Assembly: GCF_021202945.1 (NCBI RefSeq)
Contig: NZ_JAJOYR010000001.1
Coordinates: 1,054,001 to 1,118,000, forward strand
Direction of reading: 5' to 3'
Length of the DNA: 64,000 bases
DNA from: Stenotrophomonas sp. SY1
GTDB lineage: Bacteria > Pseudomonadota > Gammaproteobacteria > Xanthomonadales > Xanthomonadaceae
A program made the translations under genes and the position numbers. The first letter of the stretch is position 1. Every line of letters starts with the position of its first letter. Below the pieces are notes generated by a model that had not been told where the DNA came from, made no database searches, and saw nothing but the letters and a program-made list of their open reading frames with translations. Shown one piece after another: positions 48,531 through 57,766 of this stretch.

Positions 48531-49892
48531 TTACGGCTTGGCCGGCTCTGCCGGGGTGGCAGCAGGTTCGGCCGTGCCTTCGGCACGGTCGCCGCTGCGG
48601 AAGCTGACGTAGGCTTCGCCACGCAGTTCCTGCAGGAAGCGGTTGTACTCGTCGTCCAGCTTGCGGCGGCCGATCTGTTCGCGGACCTGTGCACGCTTGT
48701 TCTGGTCGGTCACGTCGGTCTGGCGGGTACCCACGCGCTGCACGATGTGCCAGCCGGCGTCGGTGCGGAACGGTGCGGTCACGCCGCCGTCGTTGACGCT
48801 CTCCACCTGACGGCTGAAATCCGGGCCGAAAGCGTCAACCGGGAACCAGCCCAGGTCGCCGCCCTGGCCGCGGCTGTTGGCGTCGTCCGAGGACTCCTTG
48901 GCCACGGCTTCGAACTCGGCGCCGCCAGCGATGCGGGCGCGCAGGGTTTCGGCCTTGGCCTTGGCGGCCGCGTCGCTGACCTGGTCGGTCACGCGGATCA
49001 GGATGTGGCGGGCGTGGTATTCGGTGACCTTGCTGGTGCCGGCACCGGCGCTGGCGTCGCGCACTTCCACCAGCTTGAGCAGCTGGAAACCGCTGGGGCC
49101 ACGGATCGGGCCAAGCACGTCACCGGACTTCATGCTCTTGATCTGGTTGGCGAATGCGCTGGGAATCTCGTCGCTGCTGCGCCAGCCCAGGTCGCCGCCT
49201 TCCAGCGCGTTGGGGCTGTCCGAATAGCGCACTGCGGCAGCGGCGAAGTCCAACTCGCCCTTGTCCAGCAGGTTCTTGATGCCATCGACCTTGCTCTGGC
49301 CGGTTGCGATCTGCTCGGCGCTGGCCGCTTCCGGCAGTGCCACCAGGATGTGCGCCAGATGGAACTGCGCGCCGCCGGCGTTTTCCTGTGCCAGCGCGGC
49401 GTCCACTTCGCCCTCGCTCACGCTGATACGGCTCTGCGCGAAACTCTGGCGCAGGCGCTGGGTGATGATTTCCTCGCGCACCGAGTTGCGGAAGTCCGCA
49501 TAGCCGATGCCGTCTTGGGCCAGGCGCTGGCGCAGGCCATCGACCGTGGTGCCGTTCTGCTGGGCGATGCTGCCGATGGCGTGGTTCAGTTCTTCGTCGC
49601 TGACGCGGATGCCGCTGCCATCGGCGCGGGCGACCTGCAGCTTGACCAGCACCAGGCGTTCAAGCACCTGCCGCTCCAGCACGCTGTCCGGCGGAAGCTG
49701 GTTTTCACGACCGGCGTACTGGCCCTTGATGTTGTTGACCGCGCGCTGCAACTCACTTTGCAGGATCACGCCTTCATCGACGATGGCCGCGATGCGGTCC
49801 AGCGGCTGGGTCTGCTGCTGGGCGGCTGCCGGAGCGGCCACGCCGGAAAACGCCAACAAGGTGGCGAGCACTGCGGGAAGGGTTTTGGTCAT
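48531..49892 (-). CDS. surA: Periplasmic chaperone and peptidyl-prolyl isomerase SurA
   Basis: 453 residues. Signal peptide 1-24 (cut after AAPAAA), an N-terminal SurA domain (about 30-170), two parvulin domains (about 173-275, beginning FHLAHILVALP, and about 285-385, beginning YHARHILIRVTD), then a C-terminal helix. SurA escorts outer membrane proteins such as LptD to the BAM complex. Start ATG 49892 overlaps the lptD stop (ATGA). Confidence 0.96.
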   Translation of the reverse strand: MTKTLPAVLATLLAFSGVAAPAAAQQQTQPLDRIAAIVDEGVILQSELQRAVNNIKGQYAGRENQLPPDSVLERQVLERLVLVKLQVARADGSGIRVSDEELNHAIGSIAQQNGTTVDGLRQRLAQDGIGYADFRNSVREEIITQRLRQSFAQSRISVSEGEVDAALAQENAGGAQFHLAHILVALPEAASAEQIATGQSKVDGIKNLLDKGELDFAAAAVRYSDSPNALEGGDLGWRSSDEIPSAFANQIKSMKSGDVLGPIRGPSGFQLLKLVEVRDASAGAGTSKVTEYHARHILIRVTDQVSDAAAKAKAETLRARIAGGAEFEAVAKESSDDANSRGQGGDLGWFPVDAFGPDFSRQVESVNDGGVTAPFRTDAGWHIVQRVGTRQTDVTDQNKRAQVREQIGRRKLDDEYNRFLQELRGEAYVSFRSGDRAEGTAEPAATPAEPAKP

Positions 49893-52435
49893 GGGATCTG
49901 ATTCGGATCGTAGTCGTCGTCGAGCGCCTGGATGTTGCTGGGCGGCACGAGGTACAGGTCGTCGCGGTTGTAGCCGAGAATAGCACGGCGCAAGGTGCGG
50001 TCCGTGTCTTGCCCGACCGAGCTCAGGCCCTTGAGCACGAACTCGATCTGGAAGGAGTTGTTCATGTCGCCCTCGCGGTTGCGGACATAGCGACGGGCCA
50101 GCGCGCGGACTGCCAGGCAGCAGCTGTCCCATTGCACGCCGCCGATGATTTCCAGGGGCTTCTTGTCGGTTTCCAGCAGCGAGTAGTAATAGCGGCCAAC
50201 AATGCTCCAGCGTGGGTTGATCGGATACAGGAAGGAGAAATCAACCTGCTTGAGCTGGTCTTCAAGCTTGCCGCTGGCCGAACTGGGATTGCCGCGATAG
50301 CGGTAGGTCACGTTGACCACGCCATCGTTGGGGAACAGGTAACGACCGCGCACGCTGGCCAGGTCTTCCTTGCGGTACTTCGGATTCCACTGATAGGTGC
50401 TGCCCAGCGTCCAGCGGTCGGTGATGGCCCAGTTGACGTCCGCCACCCAGGCTGATTTGCCGTCGCGGTCAACCGGATCGCTCGGATTAAGGGTGACTTC
50501 CGAATCGTCGAAGTAGGTGATCTGGCCGATGCTGGCCGACAGCTTCTCGCGGCCGTCCGCCTGGCGGATCAGGCGCGTGGTCAGCGCGGTGGTGAGCTGG
50601 TTGGCGTCGTTCTGGCGGTCGGCGCCGGTGAAGCGCGAATCGCGGAACAGCTGACCCCAGCTGAAGGTGAAGGCACGCGTGTCGAACAGGGGCAGGTCAT
50701 CCTGGTCGCGGTACGGCGTGTTCAGGTAGTACAGGCGGGGTTCCAACGTGTGCAGGAACGACTTGCCGCCGATGCTGGTCTCGCGGTCGAAGAACAGTCC
50801 CATGTCCAGACTGGCGATGGGCAGGCTGCGGTTGGGCGAGGTATTGCCGCGCAGTTGTTCAGGCGTGGCGGTGGCCGGGTTGATGCCGTCGGCGATCAGC
50901 TGTTGTCGACGGACGTTGTCGGCCAGGCCGCGCTCCAGATCATAGGCGGTATAGCGCCATGCCAGGGTCGGAGTGATGTACCAGGAAGCGCCGGCCAGGG
51001 GCATCGAAACGTAGGGTTTGATGTCCAGCCGCGAGCCGTTGTACATGCGCGTCACGTCGCCGGTGCGAACGTACTCACCATCGGCATCGATCGTCTTCAG
51101 ATTGATGTCGTCGTGGGTGAAGCGCACTGCTTCTGCGTAGATGCCGGCCTCGAGCCAGTTGCCGAAGCTCTCTTCCCAGGTGCCGAACAGACGTGGTTGG
51201 CGACTGTAGGGCAGGGATGCTTCGGTCAGCGTGTAATCGGTGAGCTGCCAGTGGTCGGCCATGATGCCGGCTGTCCAGCTGCGCCCGGTACCGTACACGC
51301 CGGCAGTGCTCTGGATGTTGGACGAGGTGATGCCGAGCAGACGGTTGGAGAAATCCTCCACGTAGCGCTCATCGCTGACCCAACCCAGGTTGGCGCGCGC
51401 CTGCCAGTGGCGGTTGATGTTGTGGTAGCCATTGAACAGAACCTGGCCCCGGTCCTTGTCGCGCAACGAATCGTTGGGCAGGTACGCGGTATCCAGCTGG
51501 CCTCTGCCGCCGGAATACAGATAGCGGAATTCGTTGTCCAGCATCAGCCCGCGCTTGCTCATGTAGCGCGGGGTCAGGGTGTCGTCGTAGTTCGGCGCCA
51601 GGTTGAAGTAGATCGGCTGCGCGTAATCGAAGCCGTTGCGGCCGGACATGCTGAGCTTGGGATACAGCAGGCCGGTCTGGCGGCGGTCGTCGATCGGGAA
51701 CTTGAACCAGGGCGCGTACAGCACCGGCACCTTGCCGATGCGAAGCACCGCGTTGCGTGCGGTACCGAAACCTTCGTCGTTGTCCACTTCGATCTGCGGT
51801 GCAGACAGCTTCCACACCGGTTGCGAAGGGTCGCAGGTGGTGTAGGTGGAGTGGTGCATCTGGCCGATGGAGCCCTGCAGATCGATCGACTCGGCGCCAC
51901 CGTTGCCACGCCGGGACACCAGTTGGTACTGGATGCTGCTGATCTTGTGGGTGTCCGCTTCCTGATTGCCTTCGGCGCGCTCGGCCACCATCCGGATCGA
52001 GGAGTCCGAGTAACGGACGTTGCCCTCGGCGATGTAGTTGCCGCTTTCGGTATCGAAGCGCAGGTTGTCGGTGCCCATGAACTGATCGCCGCGCTTGAGC
52101 ACCACATTGCCCTGGTATTGGGGAATGGTGGCGGTGCCGGTCAGCTCGTTGCCTTCGATATCGGTGGGCAACTGCTCACGCTGCGCAGCGGCAGCCGGGT
52201 CGGCCTTGGGTGCTTCGTCGAAGGCGGGCAGGACATCGGTGGCCGGGCAAAGGCCCCAGTTGACCGGTTTCTCATCGGCCATCGCCGGCAGGCAGATGGC
52301 AATGCCCAGGGGCAAGGGAAGCAGGCGGAGGGCTCGGCGCACGCGGTTCGCATTCGGGGGAAAACGGCCGCTAGCTTGCCCCATCGCCTGCATGGGGGCA
52401 ATGAAGGCGATCCGGCGGAGCCGGTCGGGGTTCAT
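49889..52435 (-). CDS. lptD: LPS assembly outer membrane protein LptD
   Basis: 848 residues. Jellyroll N-domain (about 90-260, beginning TGTATIPQYQGNVVLKRGDQF) and a C-terminal 26-strand barrel. The four Cys residues used for LptD disulfides are present: Cys63 near the N-terminus (WGLCPATD), one in TTCDPSQP and the CC pair (SCCLAVRAL) late in the barrel. The signal peptide lies at about 32-53 (RVRRALRLLPLPLGIAICLPAMA), preceded by an unusual 30-residue extension, so the real start may be later. Overlaps surA by four bases. Confidence 0.95.
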   Translation of the reverse strand: MNPDRLRRIAFIAPMQAMGQASGRFPPNANRVRRALRLLPLPLGIAICLPAMADEKPVNWGLCPATDVLPAFDEAPKADPAAAAQREQLPTDIEGNELTGTATIPQYQGNVVLKRGDQFMGTDNLRFDTESGNYIAEGNVRYSDSSIRMVAERAEGNQEADTHKISSIQYQLVSRRGNGGAESIDLQGSIGQMHHSTYTTCDPSQPVWKLSAPQIEVDNDEGFGTARNAVLRIGKVPVLYAPWFKFPIDDRRQTGLLYPKLSMSGRNGFDYAQPIYFNLAPNYDDTLTPRYMSKRGLMLDNEFRYLYSGGRGQLDTAYLPNDSLRDKDRGQVLFNGYHNINRHWQARANLGWVSDERYVEDFSNRLLGITSSNIQSTAGVYGTGRSWTAGIMADHWQLTDYTLTEASLPYSRQPRLFGTWEESFGNWLEAGIYAEAVRFTHDDINLKTIDADGEYVRTGDVTRMYNGSRLDIKPYVSMPLAGASWYITPTLAWRYTAYDLERGLADNVRRQQLIADGINPATATPEQLRGNTSPNRSLPIASLDMGLFFDRETSIGGKSFLHTLEPRLYYLNTPYRDQDDLPLFDTRAFTFSWGQLFRDSRFTGADRQNDANQLTTALTTRLIRQADGREKLSASIGQITYFDDSEVTLNPSDPVDRDGKSAWVADVNWAITDRWTLGSTYQWNPKYRKEDLASVRGRYLFPNDGVVNVTYRYRGNPSSASGKLEDQLKQVDFSFLYPINPRWSIVGRYYYSLLETDKKPLEIIGGVQWDSCCLAVRALARRYVRNREGDMNNSFQIEFVLKGLSSVGQDTDRTLRRAILGYNRDDLYLVPPSNIQALDDDYDPNQIP

Positions 52436-52438
52436 GGA

Positions 52439-53359
52439 TCAGGCCGGCAGAAGTGCCTGTACGTGCGCCACGCTGGACTCCCGCAGTGCCTGCAGGTCGT
52501 AACCGCCTTCGAGCATGGACACCACCCGGCCGCTGCTGTGGCGGTTGGCGATGGCGACCAGTTCGTCGCTGAGCCAGCCGAAATCCTCGGTTTCCAGCAT
52601 CAGATCGGCCTGCGGGTCGCGCATGTGCGCGTCAAAGCCCGCCGAAATGAACAACAGCTGCGGGCGGAACGCTTCGATCTGCGGCAGCATCTCGTCGGCC
52701 CAGGTGTTGCGGAAGCGGAAGCCGCCGCTGCCGGGTGGCAGCAGGATGTTGCAGATGTTGCCCACGCCGCGCTCGCGCATGTTGCCCGAGTACGGAAACA
52801 GGCCGGACTGGTGGGTGCTGTAGTAGGCCACCTTGGGGTCGGCCTCGAAGATGGCCTGGGTGCCATTGCCATGGTGCACGTCGAAATCGACGATGGCGAT
52901 GCGCTCCAGGCCGTACTTGTCACGCGCATAGGCGGCGGCGATGGCGATGTTGTTGAACAGGCAGAAGCCCATCGCGGTGTCGGCGGTGGCGTGGTGGCCC
53001 GGCGGGCGCACCGCGCAGAAAACGTGCCGGTTGGCTTCGTCCAGCATCACCACATCCACCGCCGCCACGCCCGCGCCGGCGGCGTGCAGGGCGGCACTTG
53101 CCGAGCCGGGCGAGGTGAAGGTGTCCAGGTCGATGCGGCGCAAGGGCTCGGCCTGTGGCTGCAGGACGTGGTCGATCAGCTCGCGCTCGTGCACCCGCGC
53201 CAGTTCGCCGAGCTTGGCCGGCGGGGCTTCACGCCACTCCAGTTGATCGGGAAACGCGCCGCGTAGCGCCGAGATCACCTCGCGCAGGCGGTCCGGGGAT
53301 TCAGGGTGGTCAGGGCCGGGGTCGTGCCCAAGGCAGGCAGGGTGGGTGAATACGAGCAT
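52439..53359 (-). CDS. Histone deacetylase family hydrolase
   Basis: 306 residues, arginase/deacetylase fold. The zinc ligands fit: Asp160 and His162 (DFDVHHGNG) and Asp243 (SAGFDAHMRDP); the charge-relay His pair is His122-His123 (PPGHHA) and the Tyr is in EGGYD. Bacterial members act on acetylated polyamines or acetoin-related or other N-acetyl substrates; the substrate is not known here. Ends three bases before the lptD start codon, so it may be the first gene of the lptD operon. Confidence 0.92.
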   Translation of the reverse strand: MLVFTHPACLGHDPGPDHPESPDRLREVISALRGAFPDQLEWREAPPAKLGELARVHERELIDHVLQPQAEPLRRIDLDTFTSPGSASAALHAAGAGVAAVDVVMLDEANRHVFCAVRPPGHHATADTAMGFCLFNNIAIAAAYARDKYGLERIAIVDFDVHHGNGTQAIFEADPKVAYYSTHQSGLFPYSGNMRERGVGNICNILLPPGSGGFRFRNTWADEMLPQIEAFRPQLLFISAGFDAHMRDPQADLMLETEDFGWLSDELVAIANRHSSGRVVSMLEGGYDLQALRESSVAHVQALLPA

Positions 53360-53418
53360 GGCCGCACTCTAAACCGTCGACGCCGCGCAGTGCGCGGCGT
53401 CCAGGCAGGGGAAGGGAC

Positions 53419-53973
53419 TCAGGCGCGACGGCGCTCGTGGTTCCAGAGCACTTCGCCGTGACCGTCGGCGCGGGCCAGCACGCGGGCCAGCACGAACAGC
53501 AGGTCCGAGAGGCGGTTGAGGTAGCGCACGGCTTCGCCGCGCACATCCTCGACCCGGGCCAGGGCCACGGTTTCGCGCTCGGCCCGACGCACGATGGTGC
53601 GCGCCAGGTGGCAACGCGCGGCGCCTTCGCCACCGGCCGGCAGGATGAAGTCCTTCAGTGCCGGCAGGTCGTCGTTGTAGCGGTCCAGGTGCTGCTCCAG
53701 TGCGTCGATGTCGGCGGCGTGGATGGCAGCATGGCCGGGGATGCAAAGCTCCCCGCCCAGATCGAACAACTGGTGCTGGATGGTGGTCAGCAACGCGCGC
53801 ACATCGTCGGGCAACTGCACCGCCAGCAATACGCCGATTGCCGAATTGGCCTCATCGACGGTGCCGTAGGCGTTGACCCGGTCCGAGTCCTTGCCGGTGC
53901 GGCTGCCATCGCCCAGGCCGGTGCTGCCATCGTCACCGGTGCGGGTGTAGATCTTGGAAAGGCGGTTGCCCAT
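53419..53973 (-). CDS. Cob(I)alamin adenosyltransferase, PduO type
   Basis: 184 residues. The ATP:corrinoid adenosyltransferase of PduO/MMAB type makes adenosylcobalamin. The N-terminal TRTGDDGSTGLGDGSRTGKDS and YGTVDEANSAIG bind ATP; the RRAERE and YLNRLSDLLFVLAR segments complete the active site. The BtuM-like gene lies 15 bases upstream, so cobalamin enters and is converted by this pair. Confidence 0.94.
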   Translation of the reverse strand: MGNRLSKIYTRTGDDGSTGLGDGSRTGKDSDRVNAYGTVDEANSAIGVLLAVQLPDDVRALLTTIQHQLFDLGGELCIPGHAAIHAADIDALEQHLDRYNDDLPALKDFILPAGGEGAARCHLARTIVRRAERETVALARVEDVRGEAVRYLNRLSDLLFVLARVLARADGHGEVLWNHERRRA

Positions 53974-53988
53974 TGCGCGGTTCCGTCC

Positions 53989-54570
53989 TTAGTGGGCGAT
54001 GCGGCCGGTGGCCGACTGCTTGCCGAAGGCTTCCACGGCGACCTGCACCAGCGCGGCGGCACCAACGTACATTGCGGCAGAGCGCAGGTACGGCAGCAGC
54101 CAGTCGCTGTAGTTCTTGGCCCAGCCGGCGAAGGTCGGCTCGGCCACCGAAGCGCTGATCCAGTAGAAGCTGCCCTGGGCGATCAGATGGCACAGTGCCA
54201 CCGAGCCGATCAGGCTGGCGGCCAGCACGCCCAGCGACTTCCAGCTGGCCTGACGGTAGTGACCGCGCAGCAGCATGCCGCCGGCCCACATCGCGAAGTA
54301 CGCCGGGATCAGCATCCAGTAGGCGGCCGAGACGCAGTAATGCTGCCAGAAGCTCATGCCCTGGCTGCTGATCACCGCCCAGTCCACCACCACGGCCAGG
54401 CCCATCAGCAGCGGGAAGGCCCAGCGGGTCCAGCTGCGCAGGTAGAAGCCGCCGATGAAGAACACTGCCCAGGACGCGTCCGGAATCGGCGCGAAGTGGT
54501 TGATGCGGGTGCCAGCCATCAGCAGCACGAGCAGGGACAGGACAAAGGCACGTTGGACGTTGGCGGTCAT
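53989..54570 (-). CDS. btuM: BtuM-like cobalamin transporter
   Basis: 193 residues, about six helices. It resembles BtuM, a small vitamin B12 importer, in segments such as PDASWAVFFIGGFYLRS and VDWAVIS, and its Cys79 (YCVSAAYWMLIPAY) lies where the family has the cobalt-binding Cys that removes the cyano ligand. BtuM was named by comparison with the Thiobacillus denitrificans protein and lies next to a PduO-type adenosyltransferase here. I am working from memory of the family, so the name is likely but not certain. Confidence 0.78.
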   Translation of the reverse strand: MTANVQRAFVLSLLVLLMAGTRINHFAPIPDASWAVFFIGGFYLRSWTRWAFPLLMGLAVVVDWAVISSQGMSFWQHYCVSAAYWMLIPAYFAMWAGGMLLRGHYRQASWKSLGVLAASLIGSVALCHLIAQGSFYWISASVAEPTFAGWAKNYSDWLLPYLRSAAMYVGAAALVQVAVEAFGKQSATGRIAH

Positions 54571-54680
54571 GGCGATGATCGGTTTGACGGAATCAGACCG
54601 CCATTCTAGCCGCAGTAGCCGTGAACCGGCGGTTGCGCTGCGGCATTGGCAGGGCCGGCGCGGCCGGGCGAGGTCGTATC

Positions 54681-55901
54681 ATGGCCGGCATGAGTGAGAA
54701 CCATGACGTAGTGATTGTCGGTGGCGGGCTGGTTGGCGCCAGTCTGGCCATCGCCCTGGACCGGTTGGGACTGGACGTGGGCCTGGTGGAAGCCACGCCG
54801 GGTGGCGCGCTGCCGGCGGTGTTCGACCAGCGCAACCTCAGTTTTGCCGCAGCAACGGTCAACGCGCTGACCGCGCTGGGCGTGATGCAGCGCCTGGGCA
54901 ACCCGGGTGGCCCGATCCGGCGCATCCATGTAAGCCGGGCCGGTGATTTCGGCCGGGTGGTGATGCGCGCCGAGGACTACGGCCGCGAGGCGTTCGGCCA
55001 GGTGGTGGTGGCGCGTGATTTCGGTGATGCGCTGGAAGCCCGTCTGGGCGAGCTGCAGCACCTGACCCGCTACCGACCGGCGAAGTTCGTCGGGCTGGGG
55101 GCATGCGCCGATGGGCGTCGCGAAGTAGTCATTGCCGATGAAGCCGGTGAGCGCCGTCTGCAGGCGCGGCTGGTGGTCGGCGCCGACGGCACCCGCAGCG
55201 CGGTACGTCAGGCGCTGGGCATCGAGGTGAGCGAGCACGATTACGAACAGACCCTGTTCGTGGCGCGGGTGCGTGCGGCCAAGGCCCCGGACGGCAGCGC
55301 CTACGAACGCTTCACCGATACCGGGCCGACCGCGTTGCTGCCGCGTGGTGATCGCCACTACGGCGTGGTCCATGGTGTGGCTCGCGATCAAGCCGATGCG
55401 GTGATGGCGCTGGATGACCGGGCCTGGTTGGCGCGGTTGCACGACGCGGTGGGCTGGCGCGCCGGGCGGCTGCTGGAAAGCGGGCCGCGCAGCGCGTATC
55501 CGCTGATCCAGGTGCTGGCGAAGAAGCTGGTCGGTGAGCGTGCGCTGCTGCTGGGCAATGCCGCGCAGACCATCCACCCGCTGGGTGCGCAGGGCTTCAA
55601 CCTGGGCCTGCGCGATGCGCTGACCCTGGCCGAGCTGATCGGTGACGCCGAACGTGATCCTGGCAGCGATGCGCTGTTGCAGGCCTACGTGCAGCGTCGT
55701 GGGCCGGACCGCGAGCAGACCTTGGCGTTCTCCGATGGGTTGGCGCGTCTGACCAGCAATGCGTCACCGCTGATGCGGCCATTGCGCAGCCTCGGGCTGG
55801 TGGCCGCAGCGCAGGCCGCGCCGGTGCAGTCGTTCCTGGTCGGCGGTGCGATGGGATTCCGTGGGCAGGTGCCCGAACTGTGCAGGAGTGAGGCGCGATG
55901 A
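54681..55901 (+). CDS. ubiH: UbiH-family FAD monooxygenase
   Basis: 406 residues. N-terminal FAD Rossmann GGGLVGASLAIAL; the second FAD motif LVVGADGTRSAVR and third LLLGNAAQTIHPLGAQGFNLGLRDA are complete. The protein is most like UbiH (2-octaprenyl-6-methoxyphenol hydroxylase of ubiquinone synthesis). ATG 54681 has GAGG seven bases upstream; ATG 54690 is also possible. Its stop overlaps the second monooxygenase (ATGA). Confidence 0.88.
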   Translation: MAGMSENHDVVIVGGGLVGASLAIALDRLGLDVGLVEATPGGALPAVFDQRNLSFAAATVNALTALGVMQRLGNPGGPIRRIHVSRAGDFGRVVMRAEDYGREAFGQVVVARDFGDALEARLGELQHLTRYRPAKFVGLGACADGRREVVIADEAGERRLQARLVVGADGTRSAVRQALGIEVSEHDYEQTLFVARVRAAKAPDGSAYERFTDTGPTALLPRGDRHYGVVHGVARDQADAVMALDDRAWLARLHDAVGWRAGRLLESGPRSAYPLIQVLAKKLVGERALLLGNAAQTIHPLGAQGFNLGLRDALTLAELIGDAERDPGSDALLQAYVQRRGPDREQTLAFSDGLARLTSNASPLMRPLRSLGLVAAAQAAPVQSFLVGGAMGFRGQVPELCRSEAR

Positions 55902-57076
55902 GCCGTCGCGGGCAATGGGATGCGGTGGTGGTCGGTGGCGGCGTGGTGGGCGGTGCCTGCGCGTTGGCACTGGCGAAGGAAGGCCTGCAGGTGGCCTTGG
56001 TCGAAGGCCGCGAGCCGCCGGCATGGTCGCCGCAGCGGCCGGATCTGCGCGTGTTCGCCTTCGCTGCCGACAACGCGGCGCTGCTGGATTCGCTGGGCGT
56101 GTGGTCGCAGGTCGAACGCGGTCATGCCTGCGCGTACCGGCGCATGCGCGTGTGGGATGCCGGTGGTGGCGGTGACCTGACCTTTGATGCGGACACGCTG
56201 GGCCGGCGCGAGCTGGGCTGGATTGTCGAGAACGGTTTGCTGGTGGACCGGCTGTGGGCCGCGTTGCCCGCTGCGGGTGTGCACGTGTACTGCCCGGCGC
56301 GGGTGGAAGCGATGGAGCAGGATGCAAAGGGCGTGCGTCTGCGCCTGGACGATGGCCGGCGCGTGGAAGCATCCATCGCCGTTGCCGCTGACGGCGCTGA
56401 ATCCACGCTGCGTACATTGGCCGGGTTGGAAGTCTCCAATCACGACTACGGCCAGCGCGGCGTGGTCGGCTATGTCGACACCGAGCTGCCCAATGAAGCC
56501 ACCGCGTGGCAGCGCTTCCTCGATACCGGCCCGTTGGCGGTGCTGCCGTACGACCGGCATCGCAGTTCGATCGTGTGGACGTTGCCCGATGCCGAAGCCG
56601 AACGTGTGCTGGCGTTGGACGATGCCGCGTTCGAGCGCGAACTGACCAATGCGTTTGCCGGCCGCCTGGGGCAGATGAAGGTGGCCTCTCTGCGCGCCGC
56701 ATTCCCGCTGCGCCGGCAGTTGGCCAAGGGCTACGTCGCCGGGCGCGTGTTGACCCTGGGCGATGCCGCGCACGTGGTGCATCCGCTGGCCGGGCAGGGC
56801 GTGAACCTGGGGCTGCGCGATGTGGCCGGGTTGCGTGATCTGGTGCGCGAGTCGAAGCAGCGACGCCAGCAGTGGAGCACGCCGCATCGGTTGCAGCGTT
56901 GGGCGCGTACGCGCCGCAGCGAGAACAACGTGGCCGCGTACAGCTTTGATGCGATCAACAAGGTGTTCTCCAACGACGAGATGCACCTGACCCTGGCGCG
57001 TGGTGCGTTGCTGGGATTGGCCGGCCGCATGCCGCCGTTGTTGTCGCTGTTCTGGAAGCGCGCCTCAGGGTTGTGA
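55898..57076 (+). CDS. UbiH/UbiF-family FAD monooxygenase, second copy
   Basis: 392 residues. FAD motifs: VVVGGGVVGGACALALAKEG, VAADGAESTLR and LTLGDAAHVVHPLAGQGVNLGLRDV. It probably acts as another ubiquinone ring hydroxylase (UbiI or UbiF type); which position it hydroxylates cannot be read from sequence. It is cotranscribed with the upstream ubiH (four-base overlap). Confidence 0.88.
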   Translation: MSRRGQWDAVVVGGGVVGGACALALAKEGLQVALVEGREPPAWSPQRPDLRVFAFAADNAALLDSLGVWSQVERGHACAYRRMRVWDAGGGGDLTFDADTLGRRELGWIVENGLLVDRLWAALPAAGVHVYCPARVEAMEQDAKGVRLRLDDGRRVEASIAVAADGAESTLRTLAGLEVSNHDYGQRGVVGYVDTELPNEATAWQRFLDTGPLAVLPYDRHRSSIVWTLPDAEAERVLALDDAAFERELTNAFAGRLGQMKVASLRAAFPLRRQLAKGYVAGRVLTLGDAAHVVHPLAGQGVNLGLRDVAGLRDLVRESKQRRQQWSTPHRLQRWARTRRSENNVAAYSFDAINKVFSNDEMHLTLARGALLGLAGRMPPLLSLFWKRASGL

Positions 57077-57143
57077 GGCGTCGCGATGCTGGCGTGTGCA
57101 GGCGCGGCGTTGCCGATTGCATCCCCGCCTGCGAAAGCCAGCG

Positions 57144-57208
57144 GTAGTGCCGACATGCTCGGCAGGGCATTGCCGAGATGGCCTCAGCGGAGCGTGGCTC
57201 CGCTCTAC
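57144..57208. repeat. Two GTAG-type REP palindromes (SMAG-like)
   Basis: 57144-57164 is GTAG followed by a TGCCGA/TCGGCA stem. 57186-57208 is AGCGGAGC-GTG-GCTCCGCT with CTAC at the end (GTAG on the other strand). The two are in opposite orientation between convergent genes (second monooxygenase and EF-hand gene). Same type as at 21752-21878. Confidence 0.75.
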
Positions 57209-57221
57209 CGGGGTTGGTGCG

Positions 57222-57632
57222 TCAGCGCAGCCAGCCTGCCAGTTGCTCGCGCGTGAGCTTGCCGCGCCGGCCGGTATCCAGTGCATTGAATTCGTCGGCC
57301 AGGGCAGGATTGGCCTGGGCTTCGTCGCGGCTGATGAAACCATCGCCATTGACGTCCATCGCCGCGAAGTCGATCCGGTAATTGCCGAGCACGGTGTCCG
57401 GCTGGATCGAGCGCACCGTCACCTGCGCCTGGCCGGGATCAGTGCGCACCTGCGCAGCGTGGGTGATGCTGCCACTGGACAGCGGTTGTTCGCGGACGTT
57501 CACCGGTACATCGGTTAGCGGCGTACTGACGGCCGGTGCCGGGCGGTGCTGGGCCAATGCGCTGAACGAGGAAACGACAAGGACGGCGGCAACAACGGGT
57601 AGTACGAGGCGGGCGCGAAGCGGTGTGGTCAT
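57222..57632 (-). CDS. Exported EF-hand domain protein
   Basis: 136 residues. Signal peptide 1-27 (cut after SALA) and an EF-hand Ca2+ loop DVNGDGFISRDE near residues 92-103. A second degenerate EF-hand-like region (LDTGRRGKLTREQLAGWL) ends the protein. Likely a periplasmic calcium-binding protein; its role is unknown. Monocistronic. Confidence 0.85.
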   Translation of the reverse strand: MTTPLRARLVLPVVAAVLVVSSFSALAQHRPAPAVSTPLTDVPVNVREQPLSSGSITHAAQVRTDPGQAQVTVRSIQPDTVLGNYRIDFAAMDVNGDGFISRDEAQANPALADEFNALDTGRRGKLTREQLAGWLR

Positions 57633-57766
57633 GGAACGGCTCGTTTGATCGGGCGGAAGCGGTGCCGCAGCGATCAGACATCGCAGCGGCCGCGCGATGG
57701 TAGCCCGCGTGCCCGGACCGGTGAACCCGGTCGCGGTCCCGTTGAGAAAAGCAGCGTTGGCAGCGT

